From Pyrocephalus nanus (Eukaryota; Chordata; Aves; Passeriformes; Tyrannidae), in contig CM076268.1 in the NCBI GenBank assembly GCA_038380795.1, positions 14,636,001 to 14,700,000 of the forward strand: a stretch of DNA of 64,000 bases. The letters are read 5' to 3'. This document shows positions 34,261-47,695 of this stretch, in pieces; position 1 is the first letter of the stretch, and each line of letters begins with the position of its first letter. The notes beneath the pieces are model-generated. The model was not told the origin of the DNA. It searched no databases and worked only from the letters and a program-made list of their open reading frames with translations. The position numbers and the translations under genes were made by a program.

Positions 34261-37200
34261 CGCCTTTTGAAGTTTATGGGAATCCGCCCGCAACCCTGCT
34301 GCATTTGGGAAAGGCTTTGAGGGAAACGGGAAGGACGTCGCGAACAGCGGCCCCGGCAGCGTGACACACGCCACACCACACCCCCACCTTCGTGACATAA
34401 AACACGGGCATACAGGACGGGAAAGGCCATGCTGTCCCCAAACGCTTTTGCAGACAGCCGGTATCATACGCTCCCTTTGTTAACCCAGCCAAGATTCCTC
34501 TGAAAACCAGTTTGGCTCCATGCCCCCCTCCCATGCCCAAGGTGGCTCCACAGCCCGGCTGCCCAGGAGGGAGCCCGGGGGCAGAGCCCTCGCCTCCCCC
34601 GGCTCCGGGCAGCACCTGGAAGAACTGCCCAGTGCACTTTCTGCTTAGCATGAGAGCGGGGAAGAGGCAGAGCTGCCTGTCGGCACAGTAGCGTGCCAGC
34701 GCTTCTGCCTTCAGAGAAAACAGTGTAATGGGAAAGGCAGAGGAGCAAGACAGCAGTGCAAGACCAAAGCCTCGGCTCTGTTGGGGTTCTTAGCCCAATT
34801 TGGATAAAACTTCATCCAAGCCTTGAGAAAAAGCTGCATGGAAACCCAGAATTGGATTCAGGTTTGCTGTCTGCAAGAGCTGCGAACTCCTGCAAAAACC
34901 TGACCTTGGCAAGGTGCTATCAGGGCATCCAAAGCTTAACTCTAACCCTAAACTTAAATCTAACCCTGCCCTTAACTCTAACCCTGACTCTAACCCCAAG
35001 TAGATGAAAAGCACTTGGGTTTCTCGAGATCAGTGGATGCTGCTAAATGAGAGATGCTGCAGTGCTGGGCAGGAAAGCAGCTGATGAGAACAAGGGTATT
35101 AGAGGGAACTGGGGGTAGCCCACTGCAGGGTGAGTCATGTTTTCTGCTCACAAGGAGTAAAACATTGCAGATGTGGAATGCTGCAATGGGAAAAAACTGA
35201 CAGAGGTTGCTTAGAGAATCCTATTTATGGAGCAGACAGAAGAGCTAGGGAGTCCCCAGACTGTCAGGCTCTCACTGCTCTTACTGGTTTCTAATCCTAC
35301 CACTCTCCGAAGAGCACTGGGATACTTGGGGACATGGCCAAGTCCTTTCCCAGTGCAGAACAGGGAAGTCACAAAGGCACAGGGGTGCTGCCTGCCAAGC
35401 TGGCTGCACCAAGTTGCTGCCTGGGACTGCCAGAGCAGGCTGAGCAATGCCCATTGCAGGAAAAAATGCAGTTACCCTAAATCGGCACCGCCTTGCTCCC
35501 CTTCCTCAGGGGCTTCTGGGCAGCATGAGCTCAGCACTGCCAGTCTGGGGGAGACCATCTGTGCTGCTGCCCGTGCCTGTGAGGCTGGGGTCACTGACCC
35601 AGCAGGAGTTACCTGCCTGTGCACTTGGCTGCCCCCAGCTCAACCAGTGTCCCGTGCCCTTGGCAGAGTGAAGTGGGACTCTGCTGGGAACAGAAGCAAG
35701 AATGAGACAATGAGACGAAGCAGCAGGCCGTCGGGCCCCCGAGCTGGGTGGCTGTGTGTTAGCAAGATCCCTCTGGCCCTGAGCTTTCATCTCCTCAGCC
35801 TACACAAAGGGTGCCACCAACATGTATGTAAAAGCAGGAGCAACATGGGAGCCAGCCCTGAGGCATCCCTCCCTTCATCTCCTGCCTTGGACTGACAGCC
35901 AGCAATGACCCGCCACTCAAAGGGAAGGCTTGCACATCTTACCCAGAGCAAAGGAGCCCCCGGGCACACACGGCCATGCTGCATGCAGGCAGGGCCCCCC
36001 ACACTCAGCCCCTCCTGGGAGCCAGAAGCAGGGGGGCTTTGGCAGTCAGCCTGGCTCCTGCAGAGCTCAGGCTGCTGCAAGGACGCAGAGACCCCTGGGA
36101 ACCAGGTGATACCCTCCCCACACCATCCAGCCTTGCATGGGCTTGGAAAAAAGCCCTTTCTACAAGGGTGCAGATGAGCTTCAATGAACCCCTCCCCTTC
36201 ACTCCCCCTTACAAGATCCACTCTCACACCACTCTGGCCTCTGCCTCTTCCTCTCCAAAGGGCCCTGCTCAGCACTGAGACATCCTCGACTCTGGTGTCA
36301 CAGCAAGGGTTTAGGCAGCACTGCCCACCTCGGGCTGAGGCTAGGTGCAGGCAGTATGTGGGCACAGAGCAGAGCTGTGGCTGTTCCCAGCGGGTTCTGT
36401 GCAGGGGCTGTTTTCACAGTGTCCTCCAAATACAGATGTTTTCTCATCGCAGGATCCAGACAGAGGAGGGTAAAATGTTTTCATTCCAAGCTCCCGAGGT
36501 CAGGTCATGGTTTGTCTAAATGGCTTTTGTTGCTGTAATTATCAGATTAGCCGATCTCTGGCAGTGCATTTAGGGGCAGCTACATTAACTGTGGATCCTG
36601 ACCCCTCCGCTGCCACCCTGCCCAGGTGGGGCAGTGGGTTTGCAATGGAGTAATGAGGATCAGGGATGTCAAGAAAGCCAAGTGAAATGCTTGTGATTGG
36701 TTTTGAGCTGGTACTCAACTGGACCCTGGCCTGGAAGCAGGCAGTACGTTTGAGGAAGACAGCAGCAAGACTCCTTGACCTTCTCAGAGCATGTAATGGT
36801 GCTGAGCTAGGCCTGATCTTTCCCTCCCACTCCAACCTGCAATGCACCACAGGCACAGAGCCCTGTCTCGGCTTTGATGGCTGATGCTCAGCGGGCAGAC
36901 ATGGGACAGGGGCACCTACAGTGCATGCGCTCGCTCAGAGCTGGTGCTCCTTGCAGACACCAAGCCCAACAGGTCTCATGGGGGGTGGTCCAGAACCTCA
37001 CACTGTGGCTGGCATGACAAAGCCTGAGGCCTGTGTCTGGCTGCAGGGTACTGTGAAGGCTGGGCAGCCCACAGCAGTCGGCAAGGCACAGGAATAGGAG
37101 CATGAGATACCAGGCAAGACAAGGAGATGAGAAAGCAGGGTGAGGGGCAGATAAAGAGGGATCAGGAGTTTCCGGCTCCCGTCAGCTCCTTGCTGGGTCC

Positions 37201-40200
37201 ATCTGTCAGCACCTGTGAGTGCTGATGGCATCGAGCCCTGGTGGCAGCTGGGGCTGCAGGTCCTGCCGAGGGGCACCATCAGGGGTCAGGAAGGGGCCCC
37301 TGCCACTGCCTTCCTGCTGCACCAGGGCACTGACAGCGGCTTAGACCCCAGCGTGGCCTGGGATGAGCAGTGCCCACACACAGCCCTACGGGTGCCCCCT
37401 GCATCTGAGCCTTTGGTCATGCTGCCCTGCAGCACCCATGTCGTGTCCTCCCATGCCACCAGCCCCACTGCACACACAGATAGGGAATGCCAGGGCTTTC
37501 ACCCACCAGCACAAAAAAATTCAGTTCCTTCTCTGCTGAGCTGCAGATTAACACCTGTGTACTTGGTGGCCATTTGCTCAGGCACCAAGCCTGTGGCAGA
37601 CCCCTGTCCCCTGCCACATCATCCCTCTCACCTGCTGTAGGTGGGAGAAACAGGAGATTCCCTTGAGCAAGGAAAAAGCTCTAAATATTATTATCTGAAA
37701 TTATTCAGAATCAGGAAGACTTTATTGTTTCTCTGTAAAACAGCTTAATTTAAATGTGGCTTCCTGCATTTCAGTTTCTGAAGTCTTATAATGCTAGAGC
37801 ATAACACTCCACTGAATGAACGTTTCTGAAGCAGAACATCTACATCTCTTTCAAAAATTATTTCAATCTTTTTAAATGCTTCAGAAAATTTCAAGAGAAA
37901 AATTTTGCCTTTAAATATCATGCTCCTGCAGGAAGTTTTTGCTCCAGCAAAACATACATTAAAAAAAAAATTAGTGAAAGCTATGTTCCTGGCATTTTTC
38001 CTAATTGCCACCATGACAGAACTTTGCTAGCTCCAAGTCCATCTTCTTTGCTTCCAGCTCAAAGCCAGAGAGCAACCCAGAGCAGTGAGGACAAAGCCTG
38101 TGTACCCTGAGAAGGAGCATATTCACCAACCCGATCAGGCTCAAACCTCTCCTGTCACTATTGCTGCTTGGGCACAGCCAGAGGTTTGCCCTTTCTCTAT
38201 TTAAAACATTTTGCACATTAGTCCTGGTGTTCCTGGCCTGGCTTATGGACCACTCATAACCATGCTCACCTCCTCTGTGTCCACTTGTCCCCCAGGCATT
38301 CAGGAAGAGAACAGGTATTCCAGAGGAACACTGACCCTGTGAGCAGCAAGGGATGGGCTGGTCCTGGTGCTCACCAGTGCATGAGCCACTGGGAATGCCT
38401 TCCCCTAATTCTTCCTTTTGCATCAGCACCTGCTGGCAGAAGTCAGGAGACTGGCTTAAGAACCATGACCTACTCAGGAAAAGATGCCTGGTACCCTGGT
38501 GCATTAAAGGTGGTGTGGAGGACCAGTGGAGAAAATGACAGGCACTGCCATGTCAAGGCAATGGACAAGGAAATGGGTTCTTGGAGATCTGATGTGGGGA
38601 CATAGCTGCCACTCCAAAGAGCAGCAAACCTCCTGGCCAAGCCTCTGACCCCTCACCAGCAAGCCTGGCTTGTGTGTTGGGACAAAGACAGTCTGGTGTG
38701 TTGCAGAGAGCTGCTCTGCCATGGTGTACCCGAGTGCTGGGCAGCTGCGGGAGCTCGGCTGTGCCCGCAGGGCCAAGGGAACTGCAGCTCAGCCGGTCCC
38801 AGCTGGTCCCCTCTGGGCAGGGCGTGTGCCCCAGTTACAGGCAGGACAGGGCCAGGAAAGAGGAGTCCAACTCCTTTGCAGGACGCCCAGTGCTGCGGAT
38901 GGGTAGCTTCTGGACCTTCGTGTAGGAGCAGATTTACTGAAAACAATTTATTTAATATCAAAAATAATTTCTTACAGCGTTTCAGCTGGCGTCAGCCAAG
39001 TGCTTACTCACCCGGGAATTCAAACAAAGGCAGGGCTGGCGCCCAGCCAGGGGGTCGGGCGCTGGGTGGTCGTGTCCATCCCGGCCTTGGACCTGCCTCT
39101 GGGTCACTTGCGGGCTTGTGGCATGATGTCTCCATTTATTTATTGGAAATGTTTGAACAGGAAATGCTAATGGTTTGGGTTTGTGGAGACAGCTGGAGGG
39201 GTCCGGATGGAGCTGCAGAGAAGGGGAGGGTGCACTGGGACAGGGCAGCCCAGCGGAGAAGGGGGAATCATTGCTGCCGCTGGGGATTTGTCCCCTGTAT
39301 TGGCAGTGAAGGACCCAATGGGAGGTGAGACCAGGGAGGGCCCTGCCAGTTCTGCTGTCTCCTACTTCACCACTGCCTGCATCCCACACCACTAGGGAGC
39401 ACGGGAATGGCGCTACCAAAATAGTGAAGGATGATCAGCGACCACAGGGCATGGCACATGTCATCCCACCGCCGCCCTGGCGGGTGCCCATTAGCGTGGG
39501 AGAGATGTGAAAGTGCTGCCTTCCCCTGCAAGGGGGTCGAGAGGTTCCTACGCAGCCCGGCTCTGGACCGGGCTGTTCCTGCATTTGCTGATAACAGCGG
39601 AGGTAAAGCCTGACCCAGGAAAGCAGGCAAGATCCGCAGAGATAAACTCCCCGCAGCAACACAAAGGCACTGACCTCCTCACAGCACGAGCCGCCGCATT
39701 CCCACAAGCACAGCAACAATTGCACAGGAGCAGCAGGGAGACCCGCACCCAGCCCCACTGGCCAGCTGCCGGGAAGGGCCCACGCGGCAGCCAGGAACAC
39801 CTCTTGCCGGGATCACTGCATAGAAACCACAGCTCGGGGTTTTTAACCACATCGACTGCCCATACCAATTGTCCGGGCAGTGACAGCAAAGAGCTTGCCG
39901 TCATTGCTTGCTCCTCGTTTACCCGCTTGGCACTGCCTGTGCTGCACGGCCGGGGGATACCGCACAAGGATCCCCTCGTATTTCCTACCTTACACTTTTA
40001 TGTGCACACATGCAGTACAAACAGGGTTTAAGTTTCATCCCTAAATGCAGCCGAGGGTATTTACCCACTCACTCACGCAATTCATGTTTGAGCTCCTGCT
40101 TTTAGCAGATGCTGCTGTAGCACCGCACTACCATAGCCCACCCGGGGTACTGAACAGCAGGCGCGGAGTCAGCTCTGTCTCCCCCTGCCCTGCCCGTGCC

Positions 40201-43200
40201 CGATTCATGGACCAGGAGGCTGGAGACCGCCTGGCACTCCCGGGGGTTCCCGTGCCAGCTCTGCCCCGAGAGAGCACCAGCTGAAAAAGACAGAGGCACT
40301 TAATAGGATTTGCAGGAACACCCAGATCAGTTACACACCATACGCCTGTTGTCTCAGGCAGGTTTTTAAAATCTTTATCTCTGCATCATTAAACACTCAT
40401 CTACATTTGAAAAGAATCCCTTTGGTTCCCTACCTCTGAAATGAGGATAACTATCCTTCACCTCATAGCGGGGTTATGAGGATAAACAGATTAAAGACTG
40501 TGAGATATTGTGGCAAAGAAGGTTAAACAAGCCCCTGTGACAGACAGCCCAGGGGCAGGGACCAGCATCAGAGCCATGCACAGCATAAGCTGCCGACCCA
40601 CGTCTGCACCATGCTAATGACCCCAAAATCCCAGCGACGGGTTTGCCACTGTCTGCCTTCCCAGGACACAGTCCCCAGCCAGCTGAAAGCCCTCTGAGGG
40701 GATAGTTCCCTAGCCAGGGATGTGCACTCGTGTCCTGAGCCTGGGAAAGGGGAGTGCAGCTGTTCCCTCTGCACATTCCTCCCTGCATCCTCAGAGCAGG
40801 GCAATGCTCTGCTCTGCTGCTGCCCACAGTTCTGCCCATCCCTGTCCCACTGGGTGCCCCAGGCAGGCAGGGACAGTGAGGAGATGTGCACTTCTGCAGA
40901 AAGAGCTGGTGGGGGAGAGGATGAGCCAGACAATTAATGTCTGGAAAGTCTCACCCGGATCCCTAGTAAAATAATGGCACAAATATTAAGAAAAGGAGCT
41001 CTGTAAACATCTAGAGGATAATGAAACCATGAGCTATAAGCAGGATGGGATTTGTAAATAAAGGACTGTGCCAAAAACAACAAGCCCTACATAATTGTTT
41101 TGGATAGAAGGACAAGATTAGTGCGGGAAGGAGACTCAGTGGATGTCATGAGAGGAGACCTGGAAGCACTGGGTCTGTCCTCCTGCCCAACTATTAGAGT
41201 CTCAGGCATGTTTGGGCAGGTTTGAGGGGGCTGATCTGACAAAAGGTGCCCCTGATGGCATGGCTGACAACTGGGGACATACCTGCCCTCTGGAGCTGGA
41301 CACCTGCACTCCCCCAGCCTGGCACTTGTCCTACCAGCACTGCAGAAGTCGCTGAATCCTTGGCCACCTCTGAAGCTGCTGGTGGAGAGCAAGGCTAAAC
41401 CTGAGCCCCCATCCCAGATGAGGCACATCTCACCACCATCCCTCACAGGGTTGGGACCTGCACAGTGCAGGAACAGGCCAGCTGTACCCTCATGGAGCAG
41501 CAGAGTGAGAAATAAAAACGAGTGAAGCCAGGAGCAGGAAAATAATGCTGGCACCTTCCATGACGTTCCCCCAGTTTGGGCAAAGCTTTGTCTTTTATGA
41601 ACATCAAAATGGCATGTTCTGTGAAACTGTAGGGTTCCCCGGTGCTCTCAAGTATCGGCTTTTTGGCCAGACATACAGGAAATGTGTATGCACCTCCTTG
41701 CAACCAGCCCTTTGAAATGCTACACTGTAAAAGCACACGTAAGCACTAGCAGTCATCTGCACTGCACAGGCCAAACTCGTCCAGCGTAGACATTGCACGG
41801 AAGGAAAAGCAGGATCCTGGCCAAAATGTACCTGGCTTTGTACTCGAGCCTTGGGCCTCTGCAGTACCCAGCCGTGCCAGGCTGGGTGGCACATGCTTGC
41901 TGGCGAGCAGATGGCTGCATGCGGCATGCAGGGCAACACTCACAAACTGAGGATAAAATGCACCATATATGGTGAAGATATTAGTCCATAGCTTCTTCCT
42001 AGAATCTTCTGAGGAAATCTTGCTTGAAAGTGGGGAACAAAGAGGCTTGACTGTGTCTCAGGCAAAGACTTGAACTGCCCACAGGGCCAAAAGCAATGGC
42101 TTTAGAGAAACTGGGAGCAGTGAGGTGTCAGATACCCTTGGGTATCTGTGAGGTGCTTCACAATATTCTGGTCAAGTATTTGTCCTAATTAATACTGATT
42201 TCCCACCCATTACCTACACCCTGACTGGTCTCCAGAAGTTGTTCTCAAGAGGGAGATATTGCTGAAGTGGTGTCATCACTGGTCTCCAGGTACTCAGTGC
42301 AGGCACAGGTGAGTTCAGAGTTGTCATCAGCCTCGGCTGCAGCTCAGCACATCATGGAAAGGATAAAGTACCTCCTCATGGGTTTTGACTGAGCTGAATG
42401 CCAAGCTGGATGTGTTGGCAAAGCAAGTGGGATATCTCTCTGGATGGCAGAGGCTAACACAGGGCTTGTTTTGGAGTCCTGGGGGTGAGCTCAATGCTAG
42501 GAATGGTGAATTCAGTCCTGGGCACCAGAGCTGGGAGCACAGCAAATGGGAGTTGTTAGGCAGTGCTCCATGCAGCAGAGGATGGGGTGCTGACTCTGAG
42601 ACACTGTGACTAGCCTGGTGCCCCATTTAAAAAAGATCCAGATGAAGTGAGAGATGTAAATGTGACCCCCTCCCCATCTCCCATGGCATCCTTGCAACCA
42701 GAGTGGGGAGGTATGGGCTGGAAAGGGGCAGATAAAAGGTGGCTTAAAAACCGAGATGTTGGAATCTGTGTCTTCAGACATTTCCAAAATTCAGTGGATT
42801 GAGGCCCAACCAGCGGGCTGTACCGCCAGAGCTCCTGAGGCCAAAATTATTCTGTGAAATGAGAGAGAGTGCAGAAAACAGGCACAGAAAAGACACAATT
42901 GCAGGAGAACGCACCCCACAGTGACAGAATCAAGCTGAACCTGTTTTCTTCTTAAAAAAGCTCAAGAAATTTGACTGCTATGCACAAGTACTCTCATAGT
43001 AAGAAAATACTGTGTGTTAAAGTGTTTTTATTCCAGCCAAAAAAGGCAGAACAAGAATCAATGGCTGGAAATTAAAAGCCAGACAAACCTGCATAAGGAA
43101 TATGACATGCATTTTCTGAGCAATGCTGATTAGCCAGCGGATTAACCATCAGTGACTAAATAAGACCAAACCATGAACTCCCGTGAGCTTCCAGACCAGA

Positions 43201-43898
43201 TGATTTTATGCCTTAATGAAATCCCAGGTTATTCAGATCCAGAAAGAGTAAGACAAGGTAGTCAGGGAGATTAGTGTAGGTGATCTAGTAACTGACTCTG
43301 ATCTTAATGTGGGTAAAAACACATTGTATTACTAGTACACACAGAAAAATCCCCATTGCACAAACTCAGTGTAAACACTGAACAGTTGACATCTGCAAAC
43401 CCACAGATGGAAAGGGATGACAGTTGTTAGTCCTGTTTTAGAAACAGAAAAACACCCAGCCCACGGACAACCCACAGGGGCCTTGCAATGGGAGTGAAAC
43501 CATGAGCGGGGCATGAGCTTGCAACACCAGGAGTCTGTCACGAGGCAAATTCATGAGCGAGATGGGGTCTGCCCCAGGATGCTCCTGGATTCTGTGTATG
43601 GGCATATGGTACATTGAGTGAGGAAGAAATGGTCTCTCTGCACAGGACTTGGGTGGACCACACAAGGCATATGACCACGTCAGGAGAAGTAGGATCAGAG
43701 AGATGTACAAAAACAGGGAAAAAATTCAATAGGAAAAAAATAAATGCTTAGGAGTAAATAACAAAAACAAAACAAAACAAAAAACTGATGGAAAACCCGG
43801 ACAACATTCACAACTGAAGCAAGACACACCTGGCAAGGACCAGTCCTGAATAGACTGGCCACAGGCAAAATTATCTTCCCTCTTTTTAGTATCTGTAC
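34261..43898. other. Gene-free interval, GOT1 side of NKX2-3
   Basis: I see no coding exon with recognisable similarity. Landmarks are the telomere-like block at 34936-35001 and A/T-rich patches at about 36520-36590, 37680-38010 and 38935-39000 that contrast with the surrounding GC-rich DNA and hold TAAT-type words. An (AAAAC)n tract lies at about 43763-43785. The rest looks like unremarkable unique sequence. Confidence 0.5.
34936..35001. repeat. Degenerate interstitial telomere-like (CCCTAA)n block
   Basis: Roughly ten successive six-base units read as TAACTC, TAACCC, TAAACT, TAAATC, TAACCC, TGCCCT, TAACTC, TAACCC, TGACTC and TAACCC. Four or five are exact CCCTAA-type telomere units in one phase, and the rest differ by one or two bases. 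Interstitial telomeric sequences are known in vertebrates. They arise by repair of breaks with telomeric sequence or by fusion. Confidence 0.75.
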
Positions 43899-44965
43899 TC
43901 ACAGAATTATAAAAAATAAGCCTGGAAGGCCCTTGAAAGGTCACCTAGCCTGTCTGCCTGCCCCCAAACAAATCAAACCCTTCCTGGTAGAGCTTTTGTC
44001 TAAACTCTTCCTAAAAGAAGCCTCTAGTGGTGAAGACAGCTCCCAGGAAAAACAAGTTTTAATCTCTTTTACCGCAATCATTGCAGGGTGAGTCTATGGC
44101 TTCTTCTACCCACCTGAAAACAAGGAATAGCCCATTATCTCGTACTTTGTAGCAGGGCTTTATGCATTTAAAGACTTTTATCTTATTTCCCTGCAGTCTT
44201 TGTGCTGTGATACTAAGCCACCCTTCAGCCTTCTCCAGTATGTCATGTTTTCTGAATTTCTGATCTCATTCTTCCCTGGGCTTTATCCAAGAACGGCAAC
44301 TTGAAACACTGAGCCGCAAGTGGGATTTAGCACTGAGTCTAACACTCTAAATTCAGCAGGATCACATCAGGTGTCTTACAAACACCTTATTTATGTGTCC
44401 TGGTCTCATTTTGCTCTTCTCACTTGGGCTGCCACTGTGTTACACTCCCTGCGAGACCCATTGTCACCACCAGCTACTTTCCCACAGAACAACTTTGCTT
44501 GTTCCCCAGCTAGACATTGACTTTTCCCAACTCACAGAAGAGACATATTTGTTCTTATCAACAGGTTTATTTCAGGTTTCTTCAATTTCTCAAGAAAGGC
44601 AGTCCTGCAGGCTCTACCAGACAGGTGCTGCAGGTAAAGTTCACTGATGAAAACACTGACTAGCCCTCAACCCAGAACAGACCCTGTCTGTGGCCTGAGC
44701 ACTGGTAACTACCCTTTCAATACTTTTTTACACCCAGCTGTGCTCTCATGTAGTCACACACTCACCTAGACCAAATTTCTTCATTACTCACAAGAATTTC
44801 ATGTGGAAACGGGACTAAACTCCTATGAAAGTCAAGATTTAGCACATCTTGTCTTTCATATGTCAGCCAGCATAGATAACATCAGGTAGAAAATTTGGTT
44901 GTTTCAGCTCTTAGCTGATGGCCAAAGCTGTCACTTACCGGTTTGTTATCTCTACTTGCCTATTG
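43899..44965 (-). mobile_element. Old CR1 LINE copy, antisense orientation
   Basis: Reading the + strand as the complement of CR1, CACAGAATTATAAAAAATAA, GGAAGGCCCTTGAAAGGTCA and CACCTAGCCTGTCTGCC match the reversed CR1 3' end. TTTAAAGACTTTTATCTTAT, CAGCCTTCTCCAGTATGTCA and TGTTTTCTGAATTTCTGATC match the next segment, and CCTATGAAAGTCAAGATTTA with CACATCTTG match sequence from the reverse-transcriptase C-terminal region. The copy is about 1.1 kb, 5'-truncated, and mutated throughout with no open frame. Its 5' limit (the right end here) is uncertain and may lie 50-100 bases further on. Confidence 0.75.
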
Positions 44966-45090
44966 TGTCACTTAATGATGCATTTGCCCCTCTTCAATCT
45001 GTTTATGCCAATAGTCCCTTTTTCCTTTAGTTCTGCACCCCTGGTCTTAAGTAAAGCTCAGGAACTTGGAAGGCCACAGAGATTCATTTG

Positions 45091-45109
45091 GGAAAAAAAA
45101 AAAAAAAAA
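45091..45109. repeat. Poly(A) tract
   Basis: About 18 consecutive A are followed by a purine-rich GGAGGGAAAAG. There is no upstream AATAAA, so it is not called a retrocopy tail. Confidence 0.8.
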
Positions 45110-47660
45110 GGAGGGAAAAGAAATACTCAATAACAACTACATCCTCAGAACTCACATGTTTATCCAAATGCATCTGAACCTTCTGGGGACAGTGACTTTT
45201 TAGGGTAAAATGAAAACAAGTTCAAGTGAGTTTTCCATCCCTGTGACAGTACATTAATTCCAGCCAATCTGTAACAATTTTCCAAGAAGATTTCCTGCAA
45301 CCTCACAGTGATTAAAGGAAATAACATTGTGAATAAAGGGACATTCTTCAAAGTCAACGAAGGAGCCACAAACGGTACATTCTCACAGAGGGCCGGAAAG
45401 CGCCGGCGCGAGGTGGATTTTGCCATGTGTGGCCCCCCAGAAGGAAGAGGGTGGGCTCCCGGCTCCAGCCCTCTTCCCCAGGCAGGGGTTGTGACCAGGC
45501 TTCTCTTGGAGCAGGCAGTGAGGGAAGACCATCCCCAGGTTCCCCATGTTTGAGGGCAAAAGGCTTGATCCCATGAGCTCTGACTCCCCACCTCCAGGTG
45601 AGAATCGACAGGTTTGGGGTCAGGGCACAAGGGGCTCGCTTTCTCTGCAAACAAGGTACAAGAACCCATTGCCCCTCTCAAAACCCAGGGTGACTACACA
45701 GAGAGCAGCATCCCACCATGGCTGCTTCATGCCACAGCCTCTTTCCTTGGAACCTCCCCATGGCTGGCTTTGTCTGAATCAAACCCTGCGCGCATTTCTG
45801 TGGCTGGGCCCCGAGACTGACATGGAAATGAGAACGGGCCCGAAGCACTGCCGGGCAAGCAGGGTCCTGCCTGCTGCCGTCCCAGCTCGCAGCAACCCTC
45901 ACACTGGGATACCCTGACACTGGGACCAGTGAGGGAGGGATGAGCGTGCACTCAAAATGGCTGGGCCAGTGGGGACTTTTAAAAGCCCACCTTCTTAGCT
46001 GAAACAAAGAGAAGGGTGTAACTAGGAAGTGAGAAGAGCTGGGGAGGAAGGTGAGAGGGGGCTGCCCAACAACCCACACATGCTTCAGTTGATGCTGCAT
46101 AATAAGGGAATTACCTAATGAGCTTACTGTGGCACATGGACAAGTCCTTTAGAAATATCATGGCCACCTGTGGAGGCTCGCAGAGGAGCCAGGCGGCCCT
46201 AATCTGCAGAGCTGGAAAAACGAGCCCTTCTCCCGTCCCATCCCCTGGGACCAGCCCTGCTTCCTCCCTGGGCAGCGCGTGTCCGGGGGTGCCACAGGGG
46301 GCCGACACAAATCCATGGACAACGGGGAATGGATACAGTAACACAGAGCGTCCTTTAAAAAGAAACAGCCCATGCTCAGGGCTGATCTTGGAGGGCTGCA
46401 GATCGGCAGCCCCCTGACACCCGTGCAGAGGAGACGGGGCTGCTCGGGGACCAGCACGGCTCGGCTCCCGCCGGACAGGCAGCGCTGCCCCAAGCTGCCG
46501 GCACAGGGGCTTCCAGAAGTACGGATCGCCCTTCCCTGCACTGGCAGCTGTGAGGGATTTGTCAGACAAAAACAAATAACTCCAAAGTATGGATCGGGGG
46601 AGTTTTTTTTTAAAGTCGTTTAAATACAGCTGTATAAAAGCTGAGCTCAACGCAAATTCGTATATAAGTGCCTGTGAACGTGCTAATTGGAACGGACAAT
46701 GGGCGAGAGAACCTAATGTTGAAAGTCACTCAGAACAATGCAAACATTAAATATACAAATGCTCATCAAATACTTATTTAGAAAGTGACTTTTAGACACT
46801 GAACAGGCTGGGCTGAAAAAAAAAAATCATTTGCTGATAAATATTGAACTCATTGAGGAATTTGGGGATGTGGCAGTATTTGCGTGAATTACAGCAGGGG
46901 AAGTACAAAAACGCTGAAGACACAAAACTCCTCCAAAGCAAAAAGGGAATAGCAAAACCTGAGCCAAAAACAAAGCTCCACTTAAAAATTACTCCTGCAC
47001 TTGTGAAGACAGGACTAAACCCGGGTATTTTCTGGAAAAATGTAAATTGATGATTTTTTAATTATTATTTTAAGGTAGAATTGTGATTAATGATGTGGAA
47101 AATAAATTATAAAACTTACACTTATTCAGTAAAAAAAATTACTGAAAACATTCTTGCTTAAAGTGAATTAGATTGAAAACCATTCTATGGAAACCATTTT
47201 CATTTAACTTTTCAACGGGATATTTCAAAACAATTTTTTCCTTTCAGTTATCTAAAGCAGAAAACTTTAAAATTTGGAAGAGCTGTGTTTTCATCTCTTC
47301 CTTGTCTTTTTTCCTCTGCCCTGAACCTTCTTGAAGACTGCCTGACATTCCCACTAGATTTGCTCCTCTCTTTTCTCGTCTTTTATTCCCTATGCTTATG
47401 CTTTACAAAGCTCTGGCACTCTTGTGAAATAAAAAATGAAAAACCCTAAAGGCAATATCACTTCCTCAGCTATTGTTTTGTAAGTTTATAAGTTTTGTAA
47501 GAATAAAAGTAATAGAAAAAAAAATTTTCAACATTTCAAAAATTTTTCAGCTGTAGTAGAAGCAATTATGCCTACCTAGAAAATGCTGGGACTTACAGTC
47601 ATAAGATCCTGGGGTTTTTTTACTTCTGTGTATTTTTTTTCCCCCTGAAATACTTTAATT

Positions 47661-47663
<3 letters not shown>

Positions 47664-47693
<30 letters not shown>
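47664..47693. repeat. 30-base poly(T) tract
   Basis: This is the longest homopolymer in the window. On the minus strand it would be a poly(A) run, but no AATAAA precedes it and no target-site duplication is evident. It may also be a sequencing-length uncertainty. Confidence 0.85.

Positions 47694-47695
<2 letters not shown>

Noticed and set aside
47664..47693. Possible retrocopy tail on the minus strand (30 A)
   Set aside because: No poly(A) signal before the run on the minus strand and no target-site duplication found.
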